DNA of 7,095 nt, taken from positions 1 through 7,095 of the forward strand of contig SCTE01000086.1 of NCBI GenBank assembly GCA_004298915.1, given 5' to 3'. The notes under the pieces were generated by a model. The model was not told where the DNA came from. It did no database searches and saw only the letters and a list, made by a program, of their open reading frames with translations. Each line of letters starts with the position of its first letter. Position 1 is the stretch's first letter. Source of the DNA: Chloroflexota bacterium (GTDB taxonomy: Bacteria > Chloroflexota > Limnocylindria > Limnocylindrales > CSP1-4). A program made the translations under genes and the position numbers. Of this stretch, positions 5,670-7,095 are shown piece by piece.

Positions 5670-6176
5670 TCACAGGATTCGCCCGTTCGTCGGCAGGCCG
5701 GTTGCGAGGCACAGGCCCGTGAGGCCCGCCCACAGGACCACCGGCACGATCAGGAGGACGACGAAGGCGCGCAGCGACGTGCCGCCGCCGATGCGCCTTG
5801 ACTGCATCCAGAGGCTCCCGAAGAAGTAGGCCACGCCGAGCGTCGCCGCGAGAATCGGAATGCCGATCGCCGCCGCACCCGCGACGTTCAGGACCATGCC
5901 GATGGACAGGACGAGGAATCCGCCGATGTACAACCAGCGGACGATGCGGCGAGCGGTCGCCTTGGTCGGCGCACTCGCCTCCGCGTCACGGACCCGGCCG
6001 AGGGCCGCATCAACGATGGGCGCCTCCCACCCGCCGGCGATGGCCGCGTTGCGGAGGGCTTCCTCCGTGAAGGTCGAGCGGTGGGCCGTCAGGTACGCCT
6101 CCAGACCCTTCGTTCCGTACGTCGAGACCGCTGGCGCATCGGGCGTTGCCCCGTCGGGCAGCTGCGGGTCGGTCAT
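5670..6176 (-). CDS. Membrane protein of unknown function with an N-terminal helical domain
   Basis: A 168-residue protein that I do not recognise as a named family. Residues 1-25 are a polar, Pro/Ala-rich lead. Residues about 25-65 (LEAYLTAHRSTFTEEALRNA, then AGGWEAPIVDAALGRV) look like the short helix-turn-helix-like module found in many bacterial membrane proteins, in which a segment of the type 'YL..hR..fTeEaLR.A....G....VDaAL' precedes the membrane part. Residues about 80-122 form two membrane segments, and about 135-160 a third. The start is ATG at 6176 with a strong GGAGGAG eight bases upstream. It lies 85 bases after the Lgt-like gene and 45 bases before the radical SAM gene, all on one strand, so it is probably co-transcribed with them. 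A scaffold or accessory role is a guess. Confidence 0.85.
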   Translation of the reverse strand: MTDPQLPDGATPDAPAVSTYGTKGLEAYLTAHRSTFTEEALRNAAIAGGWEAPIVDAALGRVRDAEASAPTKATARRIVRWLYIGGFLVLSIGMVLNVAGAAAIGIPILAATLGVAYFFGSLWMQSRRIGGGTSLRAFVVLLIVPVVLWAGLTGLCLATGLPTNGRIL

Positions 6177-6261
6177 GGCCGGTGCTCCTCCTCTCCTCGT
6201 CGTTCGACGTGATCCAGCGTCACGGGGGGGGCGTGGTCAGGCGCGCTGGGGACGTGGCGCA

Positions 6262-7086
6262 TCAGACGGTCGCGCCCGAGGGCAGCGATGGCGGGGCCGG
6301 CGGCACGGGCACGGTCCACGCGTTCCTGCGGATCTCGCGACCGAAATGGATGGCGAGCAGCACGAGCACCGGAATGAGCACCCACTGCGGGGCCGTCAGT
6401 CCGAGCGCCTGGGGCGGGCTCGTGCGCAGGAACTCCACGAGAAAGCGGAAGATACCGGCAGCCATCAGGTACAGCTTGAGCGTGTCGCCCGGTACCGGGA
6501 CGAGCCGGCGATAGCGCCAGATCAGGACCGCCGCGACGAGGTTGAAGGCGATCTCGTAGAGCATCGTGGGGTGCATCGGGCCGAGGCAGCCCGGGCACTC
6601 GACGAACGACGCGGCGGCGGCGGGGCTGACCGTCATGCCCCATGGAAGCGATGTCGGCGTCCCGAGCGGCAGCTCGGTCAGGAAGCAGCCGATCCGGCCG
6701 ATGACGGTCGCGACCGGGATCGCGAGCGCGTAGTTGTCGCCGGTCGACCGACGATAGCCGAGCGCCCGCTTGGCCAGGACGATGGCCAGGTATCCGCCTA
6801 CGACGGCGCCGATGATCGACTTGCCGCTCCGCTCGATGGCCTCGGTGAGTGGCATCGTCGAGAAGGCCGCGATGACCTCGGGTCGCTCCCAGATCGTGAT
6901 GACCCTTGCGCCGATGACGGCGCCGAGGAGGGCCGCGAGCGAGATCGAGACAATCGCCCCATCGAGCCAGCCGCGGCGGCGCAACTCGGCGTAGTAGATC
7001 GCGAACCCGATCGCGACGCCGACGAGGCTGAAGAAATCGTGGGTACCGATGTCAACTGGACCGAGATGCGCCAGGACGGGCAGCAC
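6262..7086 (-). CDS. Prolipoprotein diacylglyceryl transferase (Lgt)-like membrane protein, divergent
   Basis: A 274-residue polytopic membrane protein of the Lgt family. Lgt moves diacylglycerol from phosphatidylglycerol to the lipobox cysteine of prolipoproteins. Conserved features are GAR at 59-61, GKSIIGAVVGGY (88-99), STGD (114-117), GRIG (130-133), LPWG (147-150), HPTMLYE (172-178) and FRFLVEFLR (213-221). R131, R214 and E218 match E. coli R143, R239 and E243. The residue equivalent to N146 is C134, and the stretch where E. coli has H103 (SFHGG) reads SIIGAVVGG without a His. A CxxC (C164, C167) lies before HPTMLYE. A divergent Lgt paralogue with a changed reaction or substrate is therefore as likely as true Lgt. 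The start is GTG at 7086, giving a typical MLPVL opening; the frame stays open for three codons to the window edge, so an earlier start is not excluded. It heads the radical SAM operon. Confidence 0.85.
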   Translation of the reverse strand: MLPVLAHLGPVDIGTHDFFSLVGVAIGFAIYYAELRRRGWLDGAIVSISLAALLGAVIGARVITIWERPEVIAAFSTMPLTEAIERSGKSIIGAVVGGYLAIVLAKRALGYRRSTGDNYALAIPVATVIGRIGCFLTELPLGTPTSLPWGMTVSPAAAASFVECPGCLGPMHPTMLYEIAFNLVAAVLIWRYRRLVPVPGDTLKLYLMAAGIFRFLVEFLRTSPPQALGLTAPQWVLIPVLVLLAIHFGREIRRNAWTVPVPPAPPSLPSGATV

Positions 7087-7095
7087 AGGCGTCTC

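Noticed and set aside
6198..6209. CGTCG-TT-CGACG inverted repeat before the 168-residue membrane protein gene
   Set aside because: Five-base arms with a two-base gap are expected by chance in such sequence, and no T-run or promoter element accompanies it.
6224..6231. Run of eight G in the gap after the Lgt-like gene, considered as a phase-variation tract
   Set aside because: It is short, intergenic, 47 bases or more upstream of the next start and not placed in a promoter spacer that I can define; chance is likely at this GC content.
6173..6643. 156-codon minus-strand frame overlapping the 3' half of the Lgt-like gene and the following gap
   Set aside because: It is an out-of-frame Arg/Pro-rich reading of the Lgt-like gene; the true frame has the HPTMLYE and FRFLVEFLR motifs.

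Overview
The window is very GC-rich, uses GTG and TTG starts freely, and is packed with overlapping genes on the minus strand. The neighbourhood rpsU - yqeY - pgpH (7TM-HD phosphohydrolase) - probable ybeY is a classic arrangement in Gram-positive-like and Chloroflexota genomes. PgpH-type proteins are generally not found in high-GC Actinomycetota, so a high-GC Chloroflexota or a related soil/sediment lineage is my best guess. This is inference from gene content and composition, not from a phylogenetic marker.

Layout: positions 1-3293, minus strand, hold a housekeeping operon. Its likely promoter is at 3265-3293, followed by a structured leader of about 97 nt. Next come rpsU (TTG start at 3161 behind a near-perfect Shine-Dalgarno), a hairpin just after rpsU, yqeY, pgpH (one base after the yqeY stop), and a GTG-started frame overlapping the pgpH stop that runs off the left edge and is probably ybeY. 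A lone plus-strand VOC/glyoxalase-like gene sits at 3339-3692, divergent from rpsU.

Positions 3733-7086, minus strand, hold a second apparent operon in the order lgt-like gene, 168-residue membrane protein of unknown function, COG1964-type radical SAM protein, and 109-residue membrane protein of unknown function. The last two overlap by a GTGA junction. COG1964 includes the archaeal tetraether lipid synthase Tes (MJ0619/MA_1486 type). The Lgt-like protein keeps the fold motifs and several catalytic residues of phosphatidylglycerol:prolipoprotein diacylglyceryl transferase but has replaced two residues essential in E. coli. Together they look like a membrane-lipid or lipid-anchor modification cassette whose reaction I cannot assign. 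It is the most interesting part of the window.

There is no gene-free stretch above 300 bases. I see no RNA genes, insertion sequences, CRISPR arrays or attachment sites. The long plus-strand open frames opposite pgpH and the radical SAM gene are compositional shadows.
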